This document shows positions 7,746 to 14,936 of a stretch of DNA of 64,000 bases, in pieces. Under the pieces are notes generated by a model. The model worked only from the letters and a program-made list of their open reading frames with translations. It was not told where the DNA came from and made no database searches. The position numbers and the translations under genes were made by a program. The stretch is from Streptomyces sp. NBC_00237. Its GTDB lineage: Bacteria; Actinomycetota; Actinomycetes; Streptomycetales; Streptomycetaceae. The stretch lies in assembly GCF_026342435.1 (NCBI RefSeq), contig NZ_JAPEMT010000002.1, positions 930,001 through 994,000 on the forward strand, read 5' to 3'. Within the stretch, counting starts at the first letter, position 1, and each line of letters opens with the position of its first letter.

Positions 7746-8741
7746 TCAACTGCCCAGAGCCGCCAGCACCTTCGCCTCGATGTCGGGGGCGAGGCCCACC
7801 ACGGGCCGGTCCGTGCGCTGCGGGGCCACCCCGCCGAGCGTACCGAGCCACGCCCAGGTGTCGGCCACGGTCTCCGCGACCGGGCGGCACCGCAGCCCCG
7901 AGGCGACCGCCTTCGTGACGTCGGCGCGGTGGATCGCGTCGTGGTCCTCGCCCGGCGGCACCCACACCGGCAGGTCCATCCACGGCACGATGCCGTGGGA
8001 GAGGATCAACTCCGGCTCCGCCCAGCGCAGTTCGACGCCGGTCGCGCCCGTCGCCCGTACGCAGGAATCCAGCAGTTCGCCCATGGTCGCGTGCCCCTGG
8101 GGCGAGATCAGGTTGTACGGGCCGGACAGCCCCTGCTCCGCCGCGTCCAGCATCCACACCGCGAGGTCGCGCGCGTCAATGTACTGGAGGGGCAGGTCGC
8201 GGGGTCCGGGGGCCAGCACCGGGCCGCCGAGGGCGATGCGGTTCAGCCACCAGGGGAGGCGGCCGATGTTCTCGCCGGGGCCCACGATCAGGCCCGCCCT
8301 GACCAGCACGCAGCGGTCCTCGCCGAACACCTCGACGGCGGCCTTCTCCCCGCCGCGCTTGACGTGCGCGTAGCCCTCGTCGCCCGGCTCGACCAGGACG
8401 CCGTCCTCGGCCTGGTGGGCCGGGACCGGGTCGGCGTAGACCGAGCGGGACGATACGTACACGTACCGGTCGGCGTGGTCGGCGAGGAGCTGTGCCGCCT
8501 CGCGCACCGCGGCGGGCGCACCCGACCACGTATCGAGTACGACGTCCCACCGGGCACCGTCGCGGACCGCGTCGGCGAGCGCGGAGAGGTCGCCGACGCG
8601 GTCGCCGTGCAGGGCGGTGACGCCGGGCGGCGGGGCGTGGTTGCCCCGGTGGAAGACGGTCACGTCCCAGCCCCGGGCGAGCGCGTCCTCGGTGACGGCA
8701 CGGCCGACGAACTCGGTGCCGCCGAGTATCAGTAGCTTCAT
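7746..8741 (-). CDS. NAD-dependent epimerase/dehydratase family protein
   Basis: A 331-residue extended short-chain dehydrogenase-like protein. It begins MKLLILGGTEFVGRAV, the glycine-rich Rossmann turn in its atypical GGTxFxG form, and has YVYVSSRSVYAD where classical enzymes place the catalytic Ser-Tyr region. Such atypical proteins, common in Streptomyces, are often reductases acting on small molecules. The substrate is unknown. I chose the ATG at 8741; an ATG at 8753 adds four residues. The open frame extends to 9077, but that upstream part has repeats and no coding character. Its 3' end is convergent with the phosphotransferase. Confidence 0.75.
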   Translation of the reverse strand: MKLLILGGTEFVGRAVTEDALARGWDVTVFHRGNHAPPPGVTALHGDRVGDLSALADAVRDGARWDVVLDTWSGAPAAVREAAQLLADHADRYVYVSSRSVYADPVPAHQAEDGVLVEPGDEGYAHVKRGGEKAAVEVFGEDRCVLVRAGLIVGPGENIGRLPWWLNRIALGGPVLAPGPRDLPLQYIDARDLAVWMLDAAEQGLSGPYNLISPQGHATMGELLDSCVRATGATGVELRWAEPELILSHGIVPWMDLPVWVPPGEDHDAIHRADVTKAVASGLRCRPVAETVADTWAWLGTLGGVAPQRTDRPVVGLAPDIEAKVLAALGS

Positions 8742-8780
8742 GCGGATGATCATGCCCCGAGGGGGTGGGGAACGGCCCCT

Positions 8781-8841
8781 GTGGGCGCTGCGCCCACGGC
8801 GAAACGGGAGTTCCGGCGGGCGCTGCGCCCACGGCGAAACG
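8781..8841. repeat. duplicated 24-bp hairpin element
   Basis: GGGCGCTGCGCCCACGGCGAAACG occurs at 8783-8806 and again at 8818-8841. The first copy sits in a larger perfect hairpin, GTGGGCGC-T-GCGCCCAC (8781-8797). It lies in the 222-bp gap between two divergent genes (7746-8741 and 8964-9359), so it is not at a gene end and a terminator role is unlikely. Confidence 0.7.
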
Positions 8842-8963
8842 CGTGCTCGCCACCCCTCCCCCCGGAGACTCGCAGCCCTCCCCCAGCCCCGTAACCCCGG
8901 CAGGCGGCTGCCACGTCCGATTCCTTCAAGATCCGCAGCCGTCGGGCGGGATACGTTCCCCCC

Positions 8964-9359
8964 ATGACTCCTCGATTCGACGCCTTCGGCCTGGTCACGG
9001 CCGACCTCGCCGCCTCCCTCGCCTTCTACCGCCGACTCGGCGTCCCGGTGCCCGACGACGCCGCGTCCCTTCCGCACGTGGAGGCCGCACTGCCCGGCGG
9101 CCTGCGCATGATGTGGGACACCGAGGACGTGATGCGCTCCATCGACCCCGCGTGGCAGAAGCCGGAGGGCGGCGACCGGATCGGCCTCGCCTTCCGCTGC
9201 GACGACGCCGCCGACGTGGACGCCACGTACGACGGACTTCTCGCCGCCGGGTACACCGGCAGCATGAAGCCGTGGAACGCCGAATGGGGCCAGCGCTACG
9301 CCGTCGTGCTCGACCCGGACGGCCTCGGGGTGTCCCTGTTCGCGGACGGGCTCGCGTAG
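8964..9359 (+). CDS. VOC (glyoxalase/bleomycin-resistance fold) family protein
   Basis: A 131-residue vicinal-oxygen-chelate fold protein with two beta-alpha-beta-beta-beta modules: FDAFGLVTADLAASLAFYRRLG and later GDRIGLAFRCDDAADVDATYDGLLAAGY, ending with the typical VVLDPDGLGVSLFADGL. Members are small metalloenzymes or binding proteins; the specific role is unknown. Its last 64 bp overlap the 3' end of the convergent AraC regulator. Confidence 0.85.
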   Translation: MTPRFDAFGLVTADLAASLAFYRRLGVPVPDDAASLPHVEAALPGGLRMMWDTEDVMRSIDPAWQKPEGGDRIGLAFRCDDAADVDATYDGLLAAGYTGSMKPWNAEWGQRYAVVLDPDGLGVSLFADGLA

Positions 9360-10078
9360 CGCTGCCGTACGAGGGCCAGGTAGGCGCGCAGCGTCATCCC
9401 GGCCAACTCCCTTGTCTCACGCGCCAGATGGGCCTGGTCCGCGCAGCCCGACCGGTAGGCCGCCTCCGCGAACGGCACTTCTTGCCGTACGAGCGCGAGG
9501 GCGCGCTGGAGCCGGAGCACCCGGGCGAGCGTCTTGGGCCCGTACCCGAAGGCGTCGAGGGAGCGCCGGTGCAGCTGGCGGGCGCCGAGCCCGACGGTTT
9601 CGGCGGCCTCCCCGACCGTCGCCCCCGCGCCGAGCCCCGTGGCGACGGCACGCATCACGGGGTCCCACGGCCCGGCTTCGGCCGCCCGGCGCAGCGCGAA
9701 CTCCTCCAGTGCGCCGGTCACTTCGGGTGCGTCGGCGATCCGGCCGGTCAGCTCCCGCACGACGGCGCGCGGCCACAGCTCTTCGAGCGGTACGCGCAGA
9801 TCGCGCAGCGCGTGCGCCGGTACGCCGAGGAAGGCGGACCCCGTCCCCGGGGCGAAGCGGATACCGGCGAAGCGTCCGCCGGGGCTGTCGGACGTGCCGT
9901 GGGCCCGGGTGTCGGGCCCTGCGACGATCAGCCGCCCGTCGATCAGGATCAGGTCCATGCAGCCGTCGGGCAGCACCGGGTACACCACCGCGTCGGGCGC
10001 GGGGTCGGGGTCGGCGTCGCGCCGCCAGAGGACCGCGCCGTCCAGGCGGGACGGGCGTTCCTGGTAGGTGCCGGGCAT
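9296..10078 (-). CDS. AraC family transcriptional regulator
   Basis: A 260-residue regulator. The N-terminal part (residues ~25-110) contains VYPVLPDGCMDLILIDGRLIVAGPDT, as in the AraC group whose sensor domain has the DGCxDL signature. The C-terminal ~100 residues hold two helix-turn-helix units, with LGLGARQLHRRSLDAFGYGPKTLARVLRLQRAL and FAEAAYRSGCADQAHLARETRELAGMTLRAY. It overlaps the convergent VOC gene by 64 bp, and its final residues (SANRDTPRPSGSSTTA) lie in the overlap. It may regulate the VOC gene; that is inference from position only. Confidence 0.85.
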   Translation of the reverse strand: MPGTYQERPSRLDGAVLWRRDADPDPAPDAVVYPVLPDGCMDLILIDGRLIVAGPDTRAHGTSDSPGGRFAGIRFAPGTGSAFLGVPAHALRDLRVPLEELWPRAVVRELTGRIADAPEVTGALEEFALRRAAEAGPWDPVMRAVATGLGAGATVGEAAETVGLGARQLHRRSLDAFGYGPKTLARVLRLQRALALVRQEVPFAEAAYRSGCADQAHLARETRELAGMTLRAYLALVRQRYASPSANRDTPRPSGSSTTA

Positions 10079-10241
10079 GCTTCCAGGCTACGTCGCACCT
10101 CTGCACGCCGCTCCCTCGCGCCCTCCTTCGCGCCCCCTTCGCACTGCTACTCAACGGCTGGTCCGCTGGTACTCACGCACTTCCTCAGGGACAATGCGGT
10201 GCACCTGGAACCGCACAACTCACTGGATCACGGGGGCTGTT

Positions 10242-10682
10242 GTGAGCGAACTGATGCAGTTCAAGACCGAGGACGGCGGGCATGTGGTCGTCGAGGTCGA
10301 CCACCGCCCGCCGGGGGCGACCCTGGTCTCGCGCCGCGACAACCTGCTGGACGCCGGCCGCAACTTCGAGGACGCCCTGGCGGGCATCCGCACGGCGGCC
10401 GAGTCCGCACTGCGGACGTTCCGGGGCGGATCGCTCATGCCGGAGGGCGTCGAGCTGGAGTTCGGCGTGAAGCTGACGGGCGAGGCGGGGGCGGTAATCG
10501 CGAAGAGCTCGATCGAGGGACACATCACCGTCAAGCTCGCGTGGGGCTCGAAGGTGCTGGCGGCTCCACCGGAGGCGACGAGCACGGAGGCGACGGGCGG
10601 AACGGTCGGCGGAACGGTCGCGGCGACCCCCTCGGTGCCCGGCCCGGCGTCCCCAGGCGCTCCGGGGCCCTCCGTCCGGTAG
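10242..10682 (+). CDS. Trypco1 (trypsin-co-occurring domain 1), CU044_2847 family protein
   Basis: A 146-residue protein whose first ~105 residues match the small domain annotated as CU044_2847 or Trypco1: MQFKTEDGGHVVVEVDH, then a helix ARNFEDALAGIRTAAESALRTF and the strand set VELEFGVKLTGEAGAVIAKSSIEGHITVKLAW. In other bacteria the domain sits next to trypsin-like proteases in conflict or immunity loci. Here there is no protease neighbour. The tail after residue 105 is Ala/Gly/Pro/Thr rich and disordered. I chose the GTG at 10242 because the upstream extension to 10068 lacks coding character. Confidence 0.7.
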   Translation: MSELMQFKTEDGGHVVVEVDHRPPGATLVSRRDNLLDAGRNFEDALAGIRTAAESALRTFRGGSLMPEGVELEFGVKLTGEAGAVIAKSSIEGHITVKLAWGSKVLAAPPEATSTEATGGTVGGTVAATPSVPGPASPGAPGPSVR

Positions 10683-10867
10683 CCGGAACCGCCTCCGCCG
10701 AGGCTCCCGCCCGGCACGTACGCGTGGACGGCCGAGGAGCCCCCCCCCCAGGGGCCCGGGGCTCCCGGTGTCGGACCGTCACGCAGTGATCCGCACCGGG
10801 AGGACCGCCCTGGACCGCACGGGCCCGGCCTGCCGGACGAGCCCTGGCCCAACCTGCGCCCCCAGCC

Positions 10868-12088
10868 CTACCCCTTCGACTCCCCCGGCTCCCTCTCCGC
10901 CTCCCGCACCCGCTGCGCGTGCAGCCTCCCCTTCACGTCGTCCGGCGGCAGGAACCGCGACCACCGCTCCGGGAACTCCGACGGCATGTCCGGGTTGGCC
11001 TCCGTCCACTGGCCCTCGCCGTCGTCCCCGTACTCCTCGTCGTCCTCGTCGCGGACCCAGCCCGCCTGCTGCTCCAGTTCGGCCTGCCGTGCCCGCGCTA
11101 TCACCGCCGCCGCCTGCGCCGTGCGCAGCCGGTCGTTGTCGGCGCGGGCGGCGGCCGTGGCGACCGACGGCCACACCCGGTCGATGGCCGCGTTCACGGC
11201 GGCCCCCACCAGCACCGCGAACGCGGACACCCCGATCCACAGCAGTACGGCGATGGGCGCGGCCAGGGACCCGTAGATCGTCCCGCCCTCGACCGTGCTC
11301 GTGACGTAGATCCGCAGCAGGAAGCTGCCCAGCACCCACATCCCCAGCGCTATCAGCGACCCGGGCACGTCCTCCACCCAGGGCGAGCGCACCGGCACGG
11401 ACACGTGGTAGAGCGTCGTCAGGAAGACCACCGACAGCACTATCACCAGCGGCCAGTACAGGAAGCTGATGACCTCCGTCCCGAACGGCACCAGCGCCAC
11501 CACCCGGTCGGGGCCCACCACCATCAGCGGCAGCACCACCGCGCCGATCAGCAGCGCGACGACGTACAGCAGGAAGGCGAGCAGCCGGGTCTTGACGATC
11601 CCGCGGTGCCCGTCCAGTCCGTACATGACGGTGATCGTGTCGATGAAGACGTTGACGGCCCTCGACCCCGACCACAGGGCGATCGCGAAGCCGATCGAGA
11701 TGACGTCGGGGCGGCCCTCCCGCGTCACGTCCTCCAGCAGGGGCTTGGCGAATTCGTTGACGCCCCGGTCGGAGAGGACGGCCTGCGAGGCGTTGAGGAT
11801 GTTGCGCTCGATGGACTGGACGGTCTCGGTGGCCGTCCAGTCGTCGATGTAGCCGAGCAGCCCGATCAGGCCGAGGAGGAGCGGCGGCAGGGACAGCAGC
11901 GTGAAGAAGGCGGCTTCGGCGGCGAGGCCGAGGATGCGGTACTCGACGCACGAGTTGACGGTGTCCTTGAGGAGCAGCCAGGCCAGCTTCCGCTTCGACA
12001 CGTTCCGGTAGAGGACCCGAGCGCGATGGAGCCGGTTCTCCTTGCGGTGTTTCCGCGGCCGTTCGGGTGTTTCTTTTGCTGGCTGCAC
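10868..12088 (-). CDS. YihY/BrkB family inner-membrane protein
   Basis: A 406-residue polytopic membrane protein with about six helices, in the YihY/virulence factor BrkB family (formerly mis-called RNase BN). The family motif region ILGLAAEAAFFTLLSLPPLLLGLIGLLGY lies near residues 53-80 and YGSLAAPIAVLLWIGVSAFAVLVGAAVNAAID near 292-322. The C-terminal ~85 residues are charged and cytoplasmic. Function is unknown. The GTG at 12088 overlaps its own ribosome site (AAGGAGGTG), which is too close, so the true start may be downstream, for example the GTG at 12001. Confidence 0.8.
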   Translation of the reverse strand: MQPAKETPERPRKHRKENRLHRARVLYRNVSKRKLAWLLLKDTVNSCVEYRILGLAAEAAFFTLLSLPPLLLGLIGLLGYIDDWTATETVQSIERNILNASQAVLSDRGVNEFAKPLLEDVTREGRPDVISIGFAIALWSGSRAVNVFIDTITVMYGLDGHRGIVKTRLLAFLLYVVALLIGAVVLPLMVVGPDRVVALVPFGTEVISFLYWPLVIVLSVVFLTTLYHVSVPVRSPWVEDVPGSLIALGMWVLGSFLLRIYVTSTVEGGTIYGSLAAPIAVLLWIGVSAFAVLVGAAVNAAIDRVWPSVATAAARADNDRLRTAQAAAVIARARQAELEQQAGWVRDEDDEEYGDDGEGQWTEANPDMPSEFPERWSRFLPPDDVKGRLHAQRVREAEREPGESKG

Positions 12089-12105
12089 CTCCTTACCGTA
12101 GCCGC

Positions 12106-13746
12106 ATGGCAGCCACCACCCACACAGTCACCAATCAGGCCCCTCCCCTGGTGGGGTACGACGTATACGGCGCGGACCACGCCCTGAAGGAGGCGGTCGA
12201 ACGGCATGTCGAGCCCGCTCTCCTCGACGGCGTACAGGAGGAGCTGACGGCGCTCGGCACGGCCGCCGGGTCCGCCCAGGTCCAGGAGTGGGGTGCGCTG
12301 GCGAACGAGAACCCGCCGAAGCTGCGCACCCACGACCGGTACGGGAACCGGATCGACGAGGTCGAGTTCCACCCCTCCTGGCACCGGCTGCTCGGCCACG
12401 CCGTCTCGTCAGGACTGACCGACGCGTGGGGCCGCCCGGACGGGCACGTCCGCCGCGCCGCCGGGTTCCTGGTGTGGACGCAGGCGGAGGGCGGACACGG
12501 CTGCCCGGTGTCGATGACGCACGCGGCCGTCCCCGCGCTCCGCGCCGATCCGTCGCTGGCGGCCGAGTGGGAGCCCCGTCTCACCTCCACGGTGTACGGA
12601 CAGGAGCTGCTGCCCGCCGCGCGGAAGACGGGCGCCCTCTTCGGCATGGGCATGACGGAGAAGCAGGGCGGGAGCGACGTCCGGGCCAACACGACCGAGG
12701 CCCTGCCCGTCGACGGCGGCCGGGCGGGCGGGTACGTACTCACCGGACACAAGTGGTTCTGCTCCGCCCCGATGTCCGACGGCTTCCTCGTCCTGGCCCA
12801 GGCTCCGGGCGGCCTGAGCTGCTTCCTCGTCCCGCGCGTACTGGAGGACGGGACGCGCAACACCTTCCGCATCCAGCGCCTCAAGGACAAGCTCGGCAAC
12901 AGGTCGAACGCGTCGAGCGAGGTCGAGTTCGACGGGACCTGGGGCCGGCTGGTCGGCGAGGAGGGGCGCGGGGTGCGCACCATCATCGGCATGGTCGCGG
13001 CGACCCGGCTCGACTGTGTGATCGGTTCGGCGGCGCTGATGCGGCAGGCGGTCGCGCAGGCCACGCACCACGCGGCGCACCGCAGGGCGTTCGGCGGCGA
13101 GCTGATCGACAAGCCCCTGATGCGCAACGTCCTGGCGGACCTGCACCTGGAGTCGGAGGCCGCCACGACGCTCGCCCTGCGCCTGGCGGCGGCGTACGAC
13201 AGCGACACCGAGCAGGACCGGGCGCTGCTGCGGCTCGCGGTCCCGGCGGCGAAGTACTGGGTGACGAAGCGCTGCACCCCGGTGGCGGCGGAGGCCCTGG
13301 AGTGTCTGGGCGGCAACGGCTACGTCGAGGAGTCGGGCATGCCGCGCCTGCTGCGCGAGTCGCCGCTGAACTCCATCTGGGAGGGGTCGGGCAACGTCCA
13401 GGCCCTGGATGTGCTGCGCGCCCTCCAGCGCGAACCGATGGCGCTGAACGCGTTCCTCACCGAGGTCGGGCAGACGCGCGGCGCCGATCATCGCCTCGAC
13501 GGCGCGGTCAAGGACCTCCTCACGGAGCTTGCCGACCTGGACGGCATCGAGGGCCGGGCCCGGCGGCTGGTGGAACGGATGGCACTGGTGTTGCAGGGGT
13601 CACTGCTGGTGCGCTGGGCCCCCTCGGAGGTGGCGGACGCGTTCTGCGCCTCGCGGCTCGGCGGGGACTGGGGTTCGGCGTTCGGAACGCTGCCGGGCAG
13701 CCTGGACCTGGGGGCGGTGGTGGAGCGGGCGCGGCCGGAGCTGTAG
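12106..13746 (+). CDS. AidB-like acyl-CoA dehydrogenase
   Basis: A 546-residue flavoprotein of the acyl-CoA dehydrogenase superfamily, with the longer form typical of AidB (adaptive response to alkylation). FAD-binding blocks GMGMTEKQGGSDVRANTT and GHKWFCSAPMSDGFLVLAQ, RQAVAQATHHAAHRRAFGGELIDKPLM, and the ECLGGNGYVEESGMPRLLRESPLNSIWEGSGNVQALDVLRAL stretch are all conserved. In E. coli AidB protects DNA, but a catabolic isovaleryl-CoA role is also used for annotation. Starts 17 bp from the divergent YihY gene, with no clear ribosome site, so a leaderless message is possible. Confidence 0.85.
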   Translation: MAATTHTVTNQAPPLVGYDVYGADHALKEAVERHVEPALLDGVQEELTALGTAAGSAQVQEWGALANENPPKLRTHDRYGNRIDEVEFHPSWHRLLGHAVSSGLTDAWGRPDGHVRRAAGFLVWTQAEGGHGCPVSMTHAAVPALRADPSLAAEWEPRLTSTVYGQELLPAARKTGALFGMGMTEKQGGSDVRANTTEALPVDGGRAGGYVLTGHKWFCSAPMSDGFLVLAQAPGGLSCFLVPRVLEDGTRNTFRIQRLKDKLGNRSNASSEVEFDGTWGRLVGEEGRGVRTIIGMVAATRLDCVIGSAALMRQAVAQATHHAAHRRAFGGELIDKPLMRNVLADLHLESEAATTLALRLAAAYDSDTEQDRALLRLAVPAAKYWVTKRCTPVAAEALECLGGNGYVEESGMPRLLRESPLNSIWEGSGNVQALDVLRALQREPMALNAFLTEVGQTRGADHRLDGAVKDLLTELADLDGIEGRARRLVERMALVLQGSLLVRWAPSEVADAFCASRLGGDWGSAFGTLPGSLDLGAVVERARPEL

Positions 13747-13769
13747 ACCCGCCTGGAGGACGACGCGGA

Positions 13770-14369
13770 ATGCGTGGTTCCCTGACCCCCATGAGCACCC
13801 TGACCGTGACCACCTGGTCCCTCGAACAGACTTCGCCCGACGATCTGAACCCGGTCCCGCCCCCGCCGGGCGACGACCTGCGGATCGTCCGGGCCGAGGT
13901 CGCATCGCCCGAACTGAGCCGCTTCCTCTACACGGCGGTCGGCGGCGACATCCGCTGGACGGACCGGCTGCCCTGGTCGTACGAGCAGTGGCGGCAGGCC
14001 GTGGACCGGCCCGGCGTCGAGACGTGGGTCGCGTACGACAGGGGCACCCCGGCCGGATACGTCGAGTTGGAGGCCCAGGACGAGGGCGCGGTCGAGATCG
14101 TCTACTTCGGGCTGATCCCGGCGTTCCGCGGCCGCCGGATCGGCGGTCACCTCCTCTCGTACGGAATCCGGCGCGCCTGGGACCTCGCCGAGCGGCACCC
14201 GGACCGGACGCCGACGAAGCGGGTGTGGCTGCACACCTGCTCCAAGGACGGGCCGCACGCGATGGCGAACTACGAGCGGCGGGGCTTCCGGCTCTTCGAC
14301 ACGACGGTCGAGGAGGAACCGGCCGTGGCCAATCCGGGGCCGTGGCCGGGGGCGTTTCCGGGGGCGTGA
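13770..14369 (+). CDS. GNAT family N-acetyltransferase
   Basis: A 199-residue acetyltransferase. The acetyl-CoA-binding motif A is VYFGLIPAFRGRRIGGHLLSYGIRRAW near residues 111-137, followed by KRVWLHTCSKDGPHAMANYERRGFRLFD, the typical motif B ending. The substrate is unknown. The ATG at 13770 is served by GGAGGA (13755-13760). An internal ATG at 13791 lacks a ribosome site. It starts 24 bp after the AidB-like gene and is probably co-transcribed with it. The C-terminus is glycine/proline rich and runs into short GC repeats. Confidence 0.8.
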   Translation: MRGSLTPMSTLTVTTWSLEQTSPDDLNPVPPPPGDDLRIVRAEVASPELSRFLYTAVGGDIRWTDRLPWSYEQWRQAVDRPGVETWVAYDRGTPAGYVELEAQDEGAVEIVYFGLIPAFRGRRIGGHLLSYGIRRAWDLAERHPDRTPTKRVWLHTCSKDGPHAMANYERRGFRLFDTTVEEEPAVANPGPWPGAFPGA

Positions 14370-14705
14370 GCGGGGGCGTGAGCGGGGGGCCCTGGCGAGG
14401 TGGCTGGCGGTCGTGGCCCAGACCCGCGTGCACCGGCCGGGTGTGGCGGCGCAGCCCCGTTCCGGCGAGCAGGGAGCTCCCCGCCGGCCGTCCGTACAGC
14501 GCGGCCGACACCCGGTCCACGGCCTTCTTCAGCGGGTCCCCCCACGACCGCCCCCGGAATTCCGCGCATGTACGGGTACAGCAGGATATGACCGCCGCAC
14601 GGCCGCGGAGTGACCCAGGACACACGATTTCACGATACGAGACGAAGTGGTCCACATTTTGGATAGTGGTGGACTGGCACGAGAGCCGCGTGCCACGCTT
14701 CCGTC
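14370..14705. other. gap before the sulfur operon, with unexplained coding-like minus-strand stretch
   Basis: No plus-strand gene is seen. The start of the gap continues the GC repeats from the GNAT gene (GGGGGCGTGAGC copies). On the minus strand, roughly 14400-14575 has strong third-position G/C bias in one frame (translating FRGRSWGDPLKKAVDRVSAALYG), but the frame runs into the GNAT gene without a credible stop, so it may be a gene remnant. The right end carries the sulfur operon promoter. Confidence 0.35.
14647..14675. promoter_or_regulatory. inverted repeat in the sulfur operon promoter
   Basis: GTGGTCCAC (14647-14655, itself palindromic) is followed after AT-rich TTTTGGATAGT by GTGGAC (14670-14675). 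The pair GTCCAC/GTGGAC flanks a possible -10 region 30-60 bp upstream of the leader peptide. It is a candidate operator or promoter for the sulfur operon; the binding protein is unknown. Confidence 0.4.
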
Positions 14706-14789
14706 ATGTCTGCAGCTGGAGTTGCCTTGATCAGTCGACGTCACGTCGACCTCGGCCGCATGTCCAGCGCCATCTGTCCGGCCTGCTGA
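14706..14789 (+). CDS. cysteine-rich leader peptide of the sulfur assimilation operon
   Basis: A 27-codon reading frame, starting ATG TCT GCA and ending with Ile-Cys-Pro-Ala-Cys and TGA. It carries the ISRRHVDLGRMSSAIC core of the small peptides found ahead of sulfur genes in many actinobacteria. It lies 147 bp upstream of the sulfite reductase start. The two cysteine codons near the stop suggest that ribosome stalling at low Cys-tRNA controls expression of the downstream genes, as shown for cysteine-rich upstream frames in mycobacteria. No classic terminator hairpin is obvious after it, so the mechanism here is inferred. Confidence 0.8.
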   Translation: MSAAGVALISRRHVDLGRMSSAICPAC

Positions 14790-14936
14790 CAGCTCAGCAC
14801 TGCCGCACTTCTCGTCTTCACCCTTCCTGCTCTCCCGTGCCCCGCATGTCTGCGCACCTTCGTGCCGTTTCTGCGCGAGTGTGCAGGTCAGAGCCGCCTG
14901 CCCGCAGTCCCCCGCATGCCCGAAGGACGTACCGCC

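Noticed and set aside
7453..8157. Minus-strand 234-residue frame crossing the 17-bp repeats
   Set aside because: The part over the epimerase-like gene is a shadow, and the rest translates the tandem repeat.
10740..10749. A run of ten C residues suggesting a phase-variable gene
   Set aside because: No open frame with coding bias spans it; it lies between the Trypco1 gene and the end of the YihY gene.
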